Below, piece after piece: positions 1-6,344 of a stretch of DNA of 32,186 nt (within the stretch, counting starts at the first letter, position 1; each line of letters starts with the position of its first letter). Below the pieces are notes generated by a model. It made no database searches and was not told where the DNA came from. It worked only from the letters and a program-made list of their open reading frames with translations. Source of the stretch: Bacteroidota bacterium (GTDB lineage Bacteria > Bacteroidota > Ignavibacteria > Kryptoniales > JAKASW01). Position numbers and translations under genes: made by a program. The DNA lies in the NCBI GenBank assembly GCA_023381615.1, contig JAMCQL010000057.1, positions 1 to 32,186 on the forward strand, in the 5' to 3' direction.

Positions 1-450
1 ATAGTACTAGTCGTAGTCGCCATCTTGTTCGCATATAGTCCAGCATCGTATGCGCAGGGAATGATGGGAGGCGGCATGCAGCACATGCAGAATATGAACA
101 ACATGCAGCAGATGATGTCGATGCAGGACATGATGCGGCACATGCAAACCATGAATCATGAACTCTCAGGCATGATGCAGCAGATGAGCGGCGATAAAGG
201 GATGGGCAAAATGTCCGGAGAAGGGATGAACCAGAACATGTCCATGATGCAAGAAATGCAGAAGTTGGGAACGAACATGCAGTCCCTGATTGAGCAGATG
301 AGCAAAACGATGGCAGACAAGGGCATGATGGCGGATCCTAAGATGAAAAATCAGATGATGCAGATGCAAAAGCATATGGGCTCGCTGGTCAATGATTATC
401 ACGAGATGATGCAAAATCTGAAGAAAGAACAGAGCGGCAGCGGGAAATAG
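1..450 (+). CDS. Exported methionine-rich protein (5' end outside window)
   Basis: The reading frame is open from base 1 and ends at TAG 448-450, so the true start lies upstream. The first visible codons give a hydrophobic stretch (IVLVVVAILFAYSPASYA) followed by QG, which reads as the end of a Sec signal peptide with an A-x-A-like cleavage site, so the product is probably periplasmic or secreted. The mature part of about 120 residues contains roughly 35 Met in MM, MxxM and MxxMM spacings, plus several His, Gln, Asn and Gly and no Cys. The C-terminal half looks helical. Methionine-rich exported proteins are known to bind Cu(I) or Ag(I), so metal binding is a plausible inference, but I cannot name a family. 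The next plus-strand gene encodes an outer-membrane barrel with its own Met-rich loop, which supports a joint role in metal handling or envelope function. Confidence 0.8.
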   Translation: MVLVVVAILFAYSPASYAQGMMGGGMQHMQNMNNMQQMMSMQDMMRHMQTMNHELSGMMQQMSGDKGMGKMSGEGMNQNMSMMQEMQKLGTNMQSLIEQMSKTMADKGMMADPKMKNQMMQMQKHMGSLVNDYHEMMQNLKKEQSGSGK

Positions 451-467
451 CTGCGTCTTTGAAACCA

Positions 468-506
468 CATGAGACACCGAGAAGAAGTCCTCTCTGTGTC
501 TCAGTG
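468..506. repeat. Imperfect inverted repeat downstream of the Met-rich gene
   Basis: CATGAGACACCGAGA is followed after a short loop by TCTCTGTGTCTCAGTG, giving a stem of about 13 pairs with one bulge and one mismatch. It lies between the Met-rich gene (+) and the antitoxin gene (-), which converge here. It may act as a bidirectional terminator, although there is no T-run. The CAGAGA/TCTCTG wording recurs in the larger inverted repeat at 9123-9277. Confidence 0.5.
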
Positions 507-527
507 GCTATGTTTGAAGTGAAATGG

Positions 528-746
528 CTATCTGATTTTGAAGAGATTCAGTTTGCGCTTCACTTCAGCGAGACTGACGGTCATCCCTTTTTCAATTTGT
601 TCGCGCGATTCTTTTATGTCTCGTACAAGTCTCTTTGAGCGCAGCATTTCCATCTCTTCAATCATAAGCTCGTAATCCTTTAATGGGATCAACACAACAG
701 GTTCTCGTCCCATCCTGATGGTTTTTCGAACGGTTATTGCTGCCAC
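528..746 (-). CDS. Orphan Phd/YefM-type antitoxin
   Basis: The 72-residue product starts at GTG (744-746) and ends at TAG (528-530). The N-terminal half, with VRKTIRMGREPVVLIPLKDY, resembles the small DNA-binding fold of Phd/YefM antitoxins. The C-terminal half is a charged helix (DIKESREQIEKG...SLAEVKRKL) of the kind that wraps and neutralises a toxin. Members of this group normally repress their own promoter and pair with a downstream RelE, Doc or PIN toxin. Here no toxin-sized frame follows on the minus strand before the Met-rich gene, so the antitoxin appears to be alone. The GTG start has no strong Shine-Dalgarno, so the exact N-terminus is uncertain. It is divergent from the barrel gene, whose ATG is only 18 bases away. 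Confidence 0.72.
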   Translation of the reverse strand: MAAITVRKTIRMGREPVVLIPLKDYELMIEEMEMLRSKRLVRDIKESREQIEKGMTVSLAEVKRKLNLFKIR

Positions 747-763
747 AAAAAAAAAGGAATATA

Positions 764-1651
764 ATGATAAAAAATCAAAGGAAGTTGTCTGTTAGTGCAG
801 CCGTCCCTCTGGGCAATCGGGACTGGCAAAGTGCTTTGATGATTATATCTATCTGCCTGCTATCTTCCGCGGCATCTGTTAACGCCCAGGGCAACTGGTT
901 TGCGACCGGATATCTTCAGTATTCTCAAGGTGACTACATTTTCGGCAGCAACACCGCCACCTTCTACCTCGTTCCGGGTTTGAGGTACGAAGCGAGGGGT
1001 TGGAATTTTTCGGCGATTCTTCCGGTCGTTTCGCAAAACAATAATCTCGTTACTCAGGTTGGCGGAATATTGGTACCACATGGCGGGTCGTCAAACATGG
1101 GTGGAATGGGAAATTCCGGTGCCATGTCGACGACGGGAAGCATGTCGAACATTGTTGGGCTAGGCGATCTGTTTCTGAGTGGAGAATATCAAATTGTGCA
1201 TCCGGATTTTGATCAGACGCAGGCTGGTTCACCAACACTTGGAGTAGATATTCAAGTCAAAGTACCAACAGCGAGTACGGCACATAACTTCGGGACTGGA
1301 AAGTTCGACTTTGGCAGTTCGATTAATTACCGACAGATGTTCGGAACATTCGTGGTCATGGCGAACGCGGGCTACATAGTCTTAGGAAAGCCTGCAGGAG
1401 TTGAGTTCAATAACCCGTTCACTTACGGAGGCGGTGTGGGAAAGTTCTTCAACAATGAGGACTTCTCGGTTGCCCTCATGTATCAGGGATATACGGCAGT
1501 TCTCTCAGGATATCCGCCGCCGGATCAAGCGTCGCTGGGATTGAATTACAAAGTCAGTTCAGGCGTCATAGGTGCTGTCGTCTTCTCGAAGGGTCTCACG
1601 AACACTGCGCCCTCGTTCGGTGTGACGGGAGGATTTCGATGGAGTTTGTAA
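764..1651 (+). CDS. Outer-membrane beta-barrel protein with Met-rich loop
   Basis: I chose ATG 764 because AAAAAGGAAT precedes it; an upstream TTG would start inside the divergent antitoxin gene. The 295-residue product has a signal peptide with a hydrophobic core around residues 25-40 (ALMIISICLLSSAASVNA, then QG). The rest is made of alternating short amphipathic strands, many aromatic girdle residues, and a final strand ending in a C-terminal aromatic motif (GGFRWSL), as expected for BAM-inserted barrels. It most resembles the broad transporter/MetA-of-phenol-degradation type of barrel. Around residues 108-129 there is a Gly/Ser/Met loop (SNMGGMGNSGAMSTTGSMSN). Substrate is unknown. The Met-rich exported protein just upstream suggests that the two may belong to one metal-related module. 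Confidence 0.75.
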   Translation: MIKNQRKLSVSAAVPLGNRDWQSALMIISICLLSSAASVNAQGNWFATGYLQYSQGDYIFGSNTATFYLVPGLRYEARGWNFSAILPVVSQNNNLVTQVGGILVPHGGSSNMGGMGNSGAMSTTGSMSNIVGLGDLFLSGEYQIVHPDFDQTQAGSPTLGVDIQVKVPTASTAHNFGTGKFDFGSSINYRQMFGTFVVMANAGYIVLGKPAGVEFNNPFTYGGGVGKFFNNEDFSVALMYQGYTAVLSGYPPPDQASLGLNYKVSSGVIGAVVFSKGLTNTAPSFGVTGGFRWSL

Positions 1652-1995
1652 TCACAACCTTTTCAGGGTTTAGCTTGTGGAGGGAATAATGGAAACAGAA
1701 ATAATTCGATTCGCCGTGCTCGTATACCCGAATTGCGGTTACAAAGAAACTGTCGAGATGCCCGTCGACGCTCTCCTCGTTCCCAAGCTCCGGCTTGGTA
1801 ACGCTGTTCTGGAAGCTCTGCTTCCAACAGAACTCCGAATAAATTGTTGAAGCGATGACTGAGCAAAAGAATTTCTGAAGCGGAGCTTCAAGAAACACAT
1901 TACCAAGGAGAAATTTTTGTCTTCATGTAATTGGCGTGTTTCGTGAGCATTCTTGATTCCGGCTTGTCCGTGTCAGGGTTTTACTCGTATAAATG
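1652..1995. repeat. Non-coding stretch with three clustered palindromes
   Basis: No convincing gene lies here. Three hairpins are visible: 1779-1802 (GTTCCCAAGC with GCTTGGTAAC, 9 of 10 pairs, 4-base loop), 1804-1830 (CTGT and TGGAAGC arms around TCT, with a two-base bulge) and 1873-1894 (TTCTGAAGC against GCTTCAAGAA with one bulge). In one frame the first two translate as VPKLRLGNAVLEALLPTE, a signature I associate with dispersed palindromic repeats that are often mis-annotated as small proteins. The remaining sequence to 1995 shows nothing recognisable. Confidence 0.55.
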
Positions 1996-2216
1996 CCGGT
2001 AGAACCAAGCTCGTGCCGCTCCTCTCGGAGCTTTTCTTCATTTTACTCGCACGGTGTGTTACTAATGTTTCGCCGCTCCGCGGCTGATACTTTGTTTCGT
2101 CAGTCTGAGTACACAGCTGAGTTACAGGCTGTCCGCTGGATCATATTAGCTGCGTAGCAGCGTCATATTAGTAATACCTTGGCAACAACTCTGGACGAAG
2201 CCCCAGAGGGGCGACA
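1996..2216. repeat. Cluster of REP-like hairpin units beside a transposase remnant
   Basis: Four short GC-rich hairpins lie in 200 bases: 2018-2031 (GCTCC/GGAGC), 2072-2084 (GCCGC/GCGGC), 2149-2161 (GCTGC/GCAGC) and 2200-2212 (GCCCC/GGGGC). Three carry the same flank: TTACTAAT, 2-4 bases, then CGC and the stem. It reads on the plus strand for the unit at 2060-2084 and on the minus strand for the unit at 2149-2173; the unit at 2200-2222 (minus strand) has ATTAGT in its place. The stems differ while the layout is kept, as in REP sequences mobilised by RAYT transposases, and a broken RAYT/IS200-type gene follows directly. Confidence 0.6.
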
Positions 2217-2469
2217 CTAATCGTACCACTCGAACAGGTACTCGTGTTTGTAGTCAATGCCGAACCGCTCCAGCAATTGCAGGTACTCTTCCCTGAATGT
2301 CTTCTTGGCGCCATGTTGTTTCTGGTTCTCAATATAACTCACCACATTTTGAATCTGCGATTTGCTGTAGGTGAATGCACCGAAACCAGTTTGCCATGAA
2401 AACCTGCCCGCAACCAATCTTCGTTCGTTGATAAATCTGAGCATATAATTGAGTGTAAGTGTTAGCCAT
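2217..2469 (-). pseudogene. Internally deleted IS200/RAYT-type (Y1_Tnp) transposase
   Basis: A strong ribosome site (AGGAGG, 5 bases before ATG 2467-2469) leads into MANTYTQLYAQI, the standard N-terminus of Y1-type single-strand transposases. After about nine codons the frame that continues the family is a different one. From about 2432 it reads FINERRLVAGRFSWQTGFGA and runs to YLFEWYD and a stop at 2217, the standard C-terminus. Between these ends the family normally has about 60-70 residues that include the HUH metal-binding motif. All of that is missing here and the two parts are out of frame. The catalytic tyrosine region may survive near the SQIQNVVSYIENQ helix, but the product cannot be active. 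Family members cut and join palindrome-flanked single-stranded DNA, and REP-like palindromes lie immediately beside this remnant. Confidence 0.82.
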
Positions 2470-2474
2470 GACAA

Positions 2475-2801
2475 CCTCCTTTAGTGAGCACGCAACTCTT
2501 ATTGCAATTGAAATTAACATTCTATAGAAAGTATTTTCAATGCGCTGTCCATGAGGGCATTGAAACAATTGGCTGATCGAACACCCAACTTCAAGTTAAA
2601 TCCAAGTCCGTTCTACCCGCGTGAGTGAGGCTTACAAAATATTCCTCTCGTCGCTTGCATCTGAAACAAAACCTTTTTAGAATAATACCAATGTCTGACG
2701 GATGCTTGTTATGGGGTTCGATCAGCTACAGATAGATAACGCAGCCAGGGCAAGTCGTGCAGGCTGCAAAACAAAAATCTAAAAAGCCATAGGAGGGCAT
2801 T
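2475..2801. other. Non-coding stretch with one hairpin
   Basis: No gene can be supported here. A perfect 9-base inverted repeat (TTTCAATGC at 2535-2543, GCATTGAAA at 2557-2565) lies upstream of the transposase remnant. An AGGAGG at 2791-2796 serves the degraded gene that follows. The rest is unremarkable. Confidence 0.4.
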
Positions 2802-3056
2802 ATGGCAGGTCAAAATTTAGTTTCAGCATCTCTCACACCTGAATAGGAATACTGAACCAGTTGAAGGAGCTCGTCGGAATCGGTGGAGGATACAATGTTC
2901 GCGGCGAACAGCGATGCTATGTCAGAATCGCTCGAGATTTACTCTGCCGTTCAGATGAAGAAGGACAAGATTCCGGGAATGGACACAATTGCTGCACAAA
3001 TGGCAGATTTCTTCAGGAAAACGAAGAGGAAACCCGCTCCAGCCACCGCAAAATAG
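2802..3056 (+). pseudogene. Collapsed small gene, N- and C-terminal fragments
   Basis: AGGAGG sits five bases before ATG 2802, which begins MAGQNLVSASLTPE and then hits TAG. After further stops the same frame reopens at about 2873 and runs ESVEDTMFAANSDAM...DKIPGMDTIAAQMADFFRKTKRKPAPATAK to TAG 3054. The sequence LNQLKELV just before it is in a neighbouring frame, which points to a frameshift. I read this as the two ends of a roughly 150-residue protein whose middle was deleted. The pattern (MAGQNLV start, DT-SDAM...VYSAV...PGLD...F-R-K end) resembles an uncharacterised small protein that I recall from Ignavibacteria/Bacteroidota genomes, so no function is offered. Confidence 0.5.
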
Positions 3057-3311
3057 CCAGCGTAAAGCGCCCATTCATTGCTAAGGAGCACTTTGGCGTT
3101 ACATAGAAGTAACAAAATGACGCTCCGGAGTGTCGAATCTGCGGAGGGAAGCGATGGGGTGAAAGTTGCGAGAGTTGGAAGAACTGTAGAAAGGGTTGTC
3201 TGGCCGGAGAGGAACATTTGTTCAACGAAAATAATGGACTGCCCGGGTCTCGTGAACTTGACAAATGGGATATGAAAACTTAACTTCTTACAACAAAGGG
3301 TTTCAGCAAAA
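3057..3311. other. Non-coding stretch between two gene remnants
   Basis: Neither strand has a frame with recognisable protein features or a ribosome site, and no strong palindrome was seen. It is probably degraded sequence linking the two pseudogenes. Confidence 0.35.
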
Positions 3312-3452
3312 ATGAACGTGGCAGTGCAGAGAGGAAATGGCAGAAGATTCCCATCACCGAGGCAGGGACTATTTGAGGTTCTCCAGCAGGAGTTGACGCT
3401 GCGAGGATATAGTCACAAGACCCTTAAGGCTTACAGGAAGGGAAGTGTTTAA
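3312..3452 (+). pseudogene. N-terminal fragment of a tyrosine recombinase/integrase
   Basis: The 46-codon frame ends at TAA 3450. Its second half, LFEVLQQELTLRGYSHKTLK followed by AYRKG, matches the N-terminal SAM-like core-binding domain of XerC/D-type and integron-type integrases (typical pattern L...L..RGYS.KTLKAY...L). The catalytic domain with its R-H-R-Y residues is absent: homology stops right after KAYRK and unrelated sequence follows. The fragment is therefore an integration or deletion scar rather than an active gene. It is followed by two unusual inverted repeats. Confidence 0.55.
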
Positions 3453-3470
3453 AAGAAGTGGAGGTGGAGG

Positions 3471-3773
3471 ATGAGAGAGGTTCTTGAGAGCTTAGAGGAA
3501 CTCCGCTCGACCACGTCACATAACAGATGGAACAAAGACGCTCAATTATTGTATATGTGGAATTCGCTTCATGGCGCGCACATTATAAACGAAGGAGCGC
3601 GCCACGACTTTGTTCCATCATACGTTATATGTCATGGTCGAGGTAGGGCTTCAGATAAGGCCTACGGCCTCGTAGAGGTACCAAGGACGACATTTTTGCT
3701 AGGCAAAAACGGCGAGCGAGAGGACATCAAAAAAACATATAGATACACTACCGTAAAACTGAACAAAGTGTAA
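3471..3773 (+). CDS. Possible small protein of unknown function
   Basis: A 100-residue frame starts at ATG 3471 behind a purine-rich GGAGGTGGAGG and ends at TAA 3771. I do not recognise any domain; the protein is mixed in character and has no signal peptide or membrane segment. The frame covers one complete inverted repeat (3527-3618) and ends inside the left arm of a second (3758-3787). This either means it is a passenger gene of a small mobile unit or that the frame is accidental. With the surrounding gene debris I consider it only a weak candidate. Confidence 0.25.
   Translation: MREVLESLEELRSTTSHNRWNKDAQLLYMWNSLHGAHIINEGARHDFVPSYVICHGRGRASDKAYGLVEVPRTTFLLGKNGEREDIKKTYRYTTVKLNKV
3527..3618. 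repeat. Inverted repeat 1 with GAACAAAG box
   Basis: ATGGAACAAAG (3527-3537) pairs perfectly with CTTTGTTCCAT (3608-3618), and inside it GGCGCGC (3573-3579) pairs with GCGCGCC (3597-3603). The spacers on the two sides are unequal (35 and 4 bases). The outer arms share the octamer GAACAAAG with the second inverted repeat 140 bases downstream. Confidence 0.6.
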
Positions 3774-3890
3774 GATAGGTGAGTGACAGGAAAGTGAAAG
3801 ATGAAGGAAGCAAGAATTAAGGTGGCAGAAGAGGTTTGAGAGGGAGAAGTGAAGTTTAGGTCACTCACATATATAGACACTTTGTTCAGT
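3758..3890. repeat. Inverted repeat 2 with two-box stem
   Basis: ACTGAACAAAGTGT (3758-3771) pairs perfectly with ACACTTTGTTCAGT (3877-3890), and GTGAGTGAC (3779-3787) pairs perfectly with GTCACTCAC (3860-3868). The boxes are separated by unpaired spacers of 7 and 8 bases, with a purine-rich loop of 72 bases. The layout of two paired boxes, a one-base asymmetry and a large variable loop recalls a recombination site folded from single-stranded DNA or a small non-autonomous element. The match to integron attC outer boxes is only partial. Confidence 0.65.
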
Positions 3891-4129
3891 ACGAGAGGAA
3901 GGGCTAAAAAGTTTCGATTTTTTGATGCAACGCCGCTCGCGGCGTTGTCATTCCCTTATGTTCTCAGCGGGAATCTGTCCCGACGAAGGTCGGGATCCTT
4001 TGGATTTGTGGATGCCCGATAGAAACGTTCGGGCATGACAGGATACCTCGCCGCTTGCGGCGAGGTAATTCAATTGTGATAATTGTTTCCGACTACGAAG
4101 TGTGCTAAACTGAAAGAGAATCTACATAA
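3891..4129. repeat. Gene-free stretch with four hairpins
   Basis: Hairpins lie at 3928-3947 (CAACGCCGC/GCGGCGTTG), 3979-3994 (CCCGAC-GAAG-GTCGGG), 4013-4035 (TGCCCGA/TTCGGGCA) and 4046-4065 (CCTCGCCGC/GCGGCGAGG). The first and last share the GCCGC-t-GCGGC core. The set looks like a composite dispersed intergenic repeat rather than one terminator, although it could also stop transcription. No gene is seen. Confidence 0.6.
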
Positions 4130-4372
4130 ATGGGAGTTTTCGCTGTGCAGAATGTGCAGCAATTCACAGCTATCATAGAGCGGGAAGAGAATCAGTACGT
4201 TGCTCTCTGCCCCGAGCTTGATATAGCTAATCAAGGAGAGAGTGTCGAAGAAGCCAGAAAGAATCTCAAGGAAGCCCTGGAGTTGTTTTTCGAGGCGGCA
4301 TCACCACAGGAAGTCAGAGAGCGTCTTCACAATGAAGTCTTTATCACTCAGTTGGAAGTAACCGTTGGGTAA
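4130..4372 (+). CDS. hicB: HicB-family antitoxin
   Basis: The 80-residue product has the HicB partial RNase H-like fold: FTAIIEREENQYVALCPELD, then IANQGESVEEARKNLKEALE and LFFEAAS. Antitoxins of this group bind and block the mRNA-cleaving HicA toxin and usually repress the operon. The start is ATG 4130 with GAAAGAGAA upstream; a GTG at 4154, closer to the conserved QFTAIIERE, is possible. The end (TAA 4370) overlaps the start of a hicA-like sequence by eight bases, as in normal hicBA operons. Because that toxin is broken, this antitoxin probably has no cognate partner here. Confidence 0.85.
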   Translation: MGVFAVQNVQQFTAIIEREENQYVALCPELDIANQGESVEEARKNLKEALELFFEAASPQEVRERLHNEVFITQLEVTVG

Positions 4373-4587
4373 GCTTCCCGTCCTTTCGGGCAAGGAGGTG
4401 TGTGATATTCCGGCAAAACATGGTTTTGAGGTTGTACGAAGAGGGGCAGTCATATTGTAATGCAAAAAAGAACAGGGTCTTCGACGATCACCGTTCCTGT
4501 CCCCAACCACAAGGAGGTTCGAATCAGGACAGTGGAATTATCGACTCTGAGAGCCTAATCCTTCGGTTTTTCCCACATTGCATTTAA
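4365..4587 (+). pseudogene. hicA: Frameshifted HicA toxin
   Basis: From TTG 4365 the frame reads GKLPVLSGKEVCDIPAKHGF then EVVRRG and stops at 4458. The family sequence continues in another frame from about 4445 (GSHIVMQKRTGSSTITVPVP then NHKEVR) up to TAA 4556. A third frame holds IIDSESLILR, which fits the position of the usual IIRQSGLSR tail. The catalytic GSH histidine and the PNHKE motif are both still legible but lie in a separate frame from the start, so no full toxin can be made. At least two indels are needed to explain this. HicA normally degrades mRNA through a double-stranded-RNA-binding-like fold. Confidence 0.75.
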
Positions 4588-4635
4588 AAGCCTGCAGACT
4601 TAATTTGTTAGGGTTCTAAGGTTTAAGGAGATCTA

Positions 4636-5349
4636 ATGGTTTCTCTTATAATAGTGGTGCTTTTAAGTTACTTGGTCGGCTCGATCCCGACGAGTATTAT
4701 TGTTACCAAAGCCCTAAAAGGGATTGACATACGAAATTACGGCAGCGGCAATGCTGGCGGCACAAATGTGATTCGTGTCCTCGGCTGGGGACCTGGAGTC
4801 TTTGTAATTCTGATCGATGCGCTGAAAGGTTTCCTCGCGGCTGTGGTACTTTCCCGTTTGTTCTTCGGACAATTCCCACTTAGTAACGCGACGCCATTTT
4901 CCGATTTTACCGTCGTTCAGTTGATCGCCGGATGCAGCGCGATTCTTGGACACACATGGACGGTCTTTGCAGGGTTCAAGGGCGGTAAGGGCATCGCAAC
5001 CGCCGCCGGGATGCTGATCGGAATTGCTCCAATAGAACTCGCAATTGCTGTCGGAGTTTTTGCGATAGTGGTGGTCAGTTCACGATATGTGTCGCTCGGG
5101 TCGGTAAGCGCGGCAATCGCATTTCCTCTTGCAATGTTTGTTCGGGCAAATGTTTTCGATGTCACAACGCGCTATTATCACTCGATGATCTTTTTCAGTA
5201 TTTTTATTTCCAGTTTTCTGATCTATAACCATCGTACAAATATAGCTCGTCTTCTGCACGGCCAAGAGCATCGTCTTGGAAAATTAAGATTCTTCTCCGC
5301 AGGATCATCCGGACACAAGTCGAAAACGCACGCCAACTCTGGTAAATGA
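4636..5349 (+). CDS. plsY: Glycerol-3-phosphate acyltransferase PlsY
   Basis: PlsY transfers an acyl group from acyl-phosphate to glycerol-3-phosphate at the inner membrane, the first step of phospholipid synthesis. The 237-residue protein starts at ATG 4636 behind AAGGAGAT. Visible family motifs are the N-terminal SYLVGSIPTS helix, GSGNAGGTNVIR (residues about 36-47), GHTWTVFAGFKGGKGIATAA (about 110-129) and a later short motif near VSLGSV. There are several membrane helices and a basic C-terminal tail. It overlaps gpsA by ATGA, so translation of the two is probably coupled; gpsA makes the glycerol-3-phosphate that PlsY uses. Confidence 0.96.
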   Translation: MVSLIIVVLLSYLVGSIPTSIIVTKALKGIDIRNYGSGNAGGTNVIRVLGWGPGVFVILIDALKGFLAAVVLSRLFFGQFPLSNATPFSDFTVVQLIAGCSAILGHTWTVFAGFKGGKGIATAAGMLIGIAPIELAIAVGVFAIVVVSSRYVSLGSVSAAIAFPLAMFVRANVFDVTTRYYHSMIFFSIFISSFLIYNHRTNIARLLHGQEHRLGKLRFFSAGSSGHKSKTHANSGK

Positions 5350-6344
5350 ACGTCACCGTTCTTGGCGCTGGCGGTTGGGGAACGGCGCTATCCATTCTTC
5401 TTCACGACAACGCGGCTAAAACTACTCTCTGGGCATATAAAAAAGAGTACGCCGAAGAGCTTTCACGCCTCAGGGAAAATCGCACCTACTTGCATGGCGT
5501 AACAATCCCCGGTGAAATCGAGATTACCGCAGACATTGAAAAGGCTGTCGATAGTGCCGATGTGGTAGTGGCATCTATCCCTTCGCAATATCTCCGCGAA
5601 CAACTGAAGAAAATTGCGGATTTTGATTTTCACAAAAAGCTTTTCGTGAACACTGCAAAGGGAATTGAAGCTTCAACTCTTTTAACAATGTCTGAGGTGG
5701 TTCAAGCAACCTTGAAGAAATGTCCGATAGAAAACTATGTCGTTCTATCCGGTCCAAGCCATGCGGAAGAAGTGAGCCGGAGGATGCCGACGGCTATTGT
5801 CGCCGCGTCTCATCATAAAAAGAGCGCAGAGCTTGTGCAGAAAACTTTCATGAACAAATACTTCCGGGTGTATCTAAATCGAGACGTGAAGGGAGTGGAA
5901 CTTTGCGGTGCGCTGAAGAATGTGATTGCACTTGCGGCTGGCATGAGCGATGGCGCAGGTTATGGCGATAATACGAAAGCTGCGCTGATGACGCGCGGGA
6001 TGGTTGAAATAACCAGACTTGGCGAAACTCTTGGCGCTCACCACAAAACATTTTCGGGACTCGCAGGCATGGGAGATTTGATCGTTACCTGTATGAGCCG
6101 GTACAGCAGAAACCGATTCGTCGGCGAACAGGTTGCCGCCGGGAGGAAACTCGAAGAGGTTTTGGACGAGATAAAGATGGTTGCCGAGGGCGTTCCAACG
6201 GCAAAAGCGGCAAATCAACTTGCGGAAAAATACGGCGTTGAGATGCCTATCATGGAGCAGGTTTACAATGTTCTCTTCAACGGAAAAGATCCTCAAGTTG
6301 CTGTCCGCGATCTTATGATGAGACCTGCTAAAGACGAGTACTGA
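5346..6344 (+). CDS. gpsA: NAD(P)H-dependent glycerol-3-phosphate dehydrogenase
   Basis: GpsA reduces dihydroxyacetone phosphate to sn-glycerol-3-phosphate in the cytoplasm. The 332-residue product has the usual family length. It begins with the Rossmann motif VLGAGGWGTALSILL, has IPSQYLR and NTAKGIE (about residues 79-105), LSGPSHAEEV (about 137), the catalytic-lysine segment ELCGALKNVIALAAGMSDG (about 182-200) and GLAGMGDLIVTC (about 237). Its ATG lies inside the plsY stop region (ATGA overlap), so the pair is an operon supplying phospholipid backbone. Confidence 0.97.
   Translation: MNVTVLGAGGWGTALSILLHDNAAKTTLWAYKKEYAEELSRLRENRTYLHGVTIPGEIEITADIEKAVDSADVVVASIPSQYLREQLKKIADFDFHKKLFVNTAKGIEASTLLTMSEVVQATLKKCPIENYVVLSGPSHAEEVSRRMPTAIVAASHHKKSAELVQKTFMNKYFRVYLNRDVKGVELCGALKNVIALAAGMSDGAGYGDNTKAALMTRGMVEITRLGETLGAHHKTFSGLAGMGDLIVTCMSRYSRNRFVGEQVAAGRKLEEVLDEIKMVAEGVPTAKAANQLAEKYGVEMPIMEQVYNVLFNGKDPQVAVRDLMMRPAKDEY

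Noticed and set aside
1689-1850. 53-residue frame behind GGAGGG (METEIIRFAV...)
   Set aside because: Most of it translates two palindromes with the VPKLRLGNA wording typical of dispersed repeats, so I treat it as repeat sequence and not a gene.
3758-3890. Canonical integron attC site
   Set aside because: The outer boxes each break the RYYYAAC/GTTRRRY consensus at one base, the paired segments are too long, and the integrase fragment points the same way as the supposed cassette. It is kept only as an open idea in the findings.
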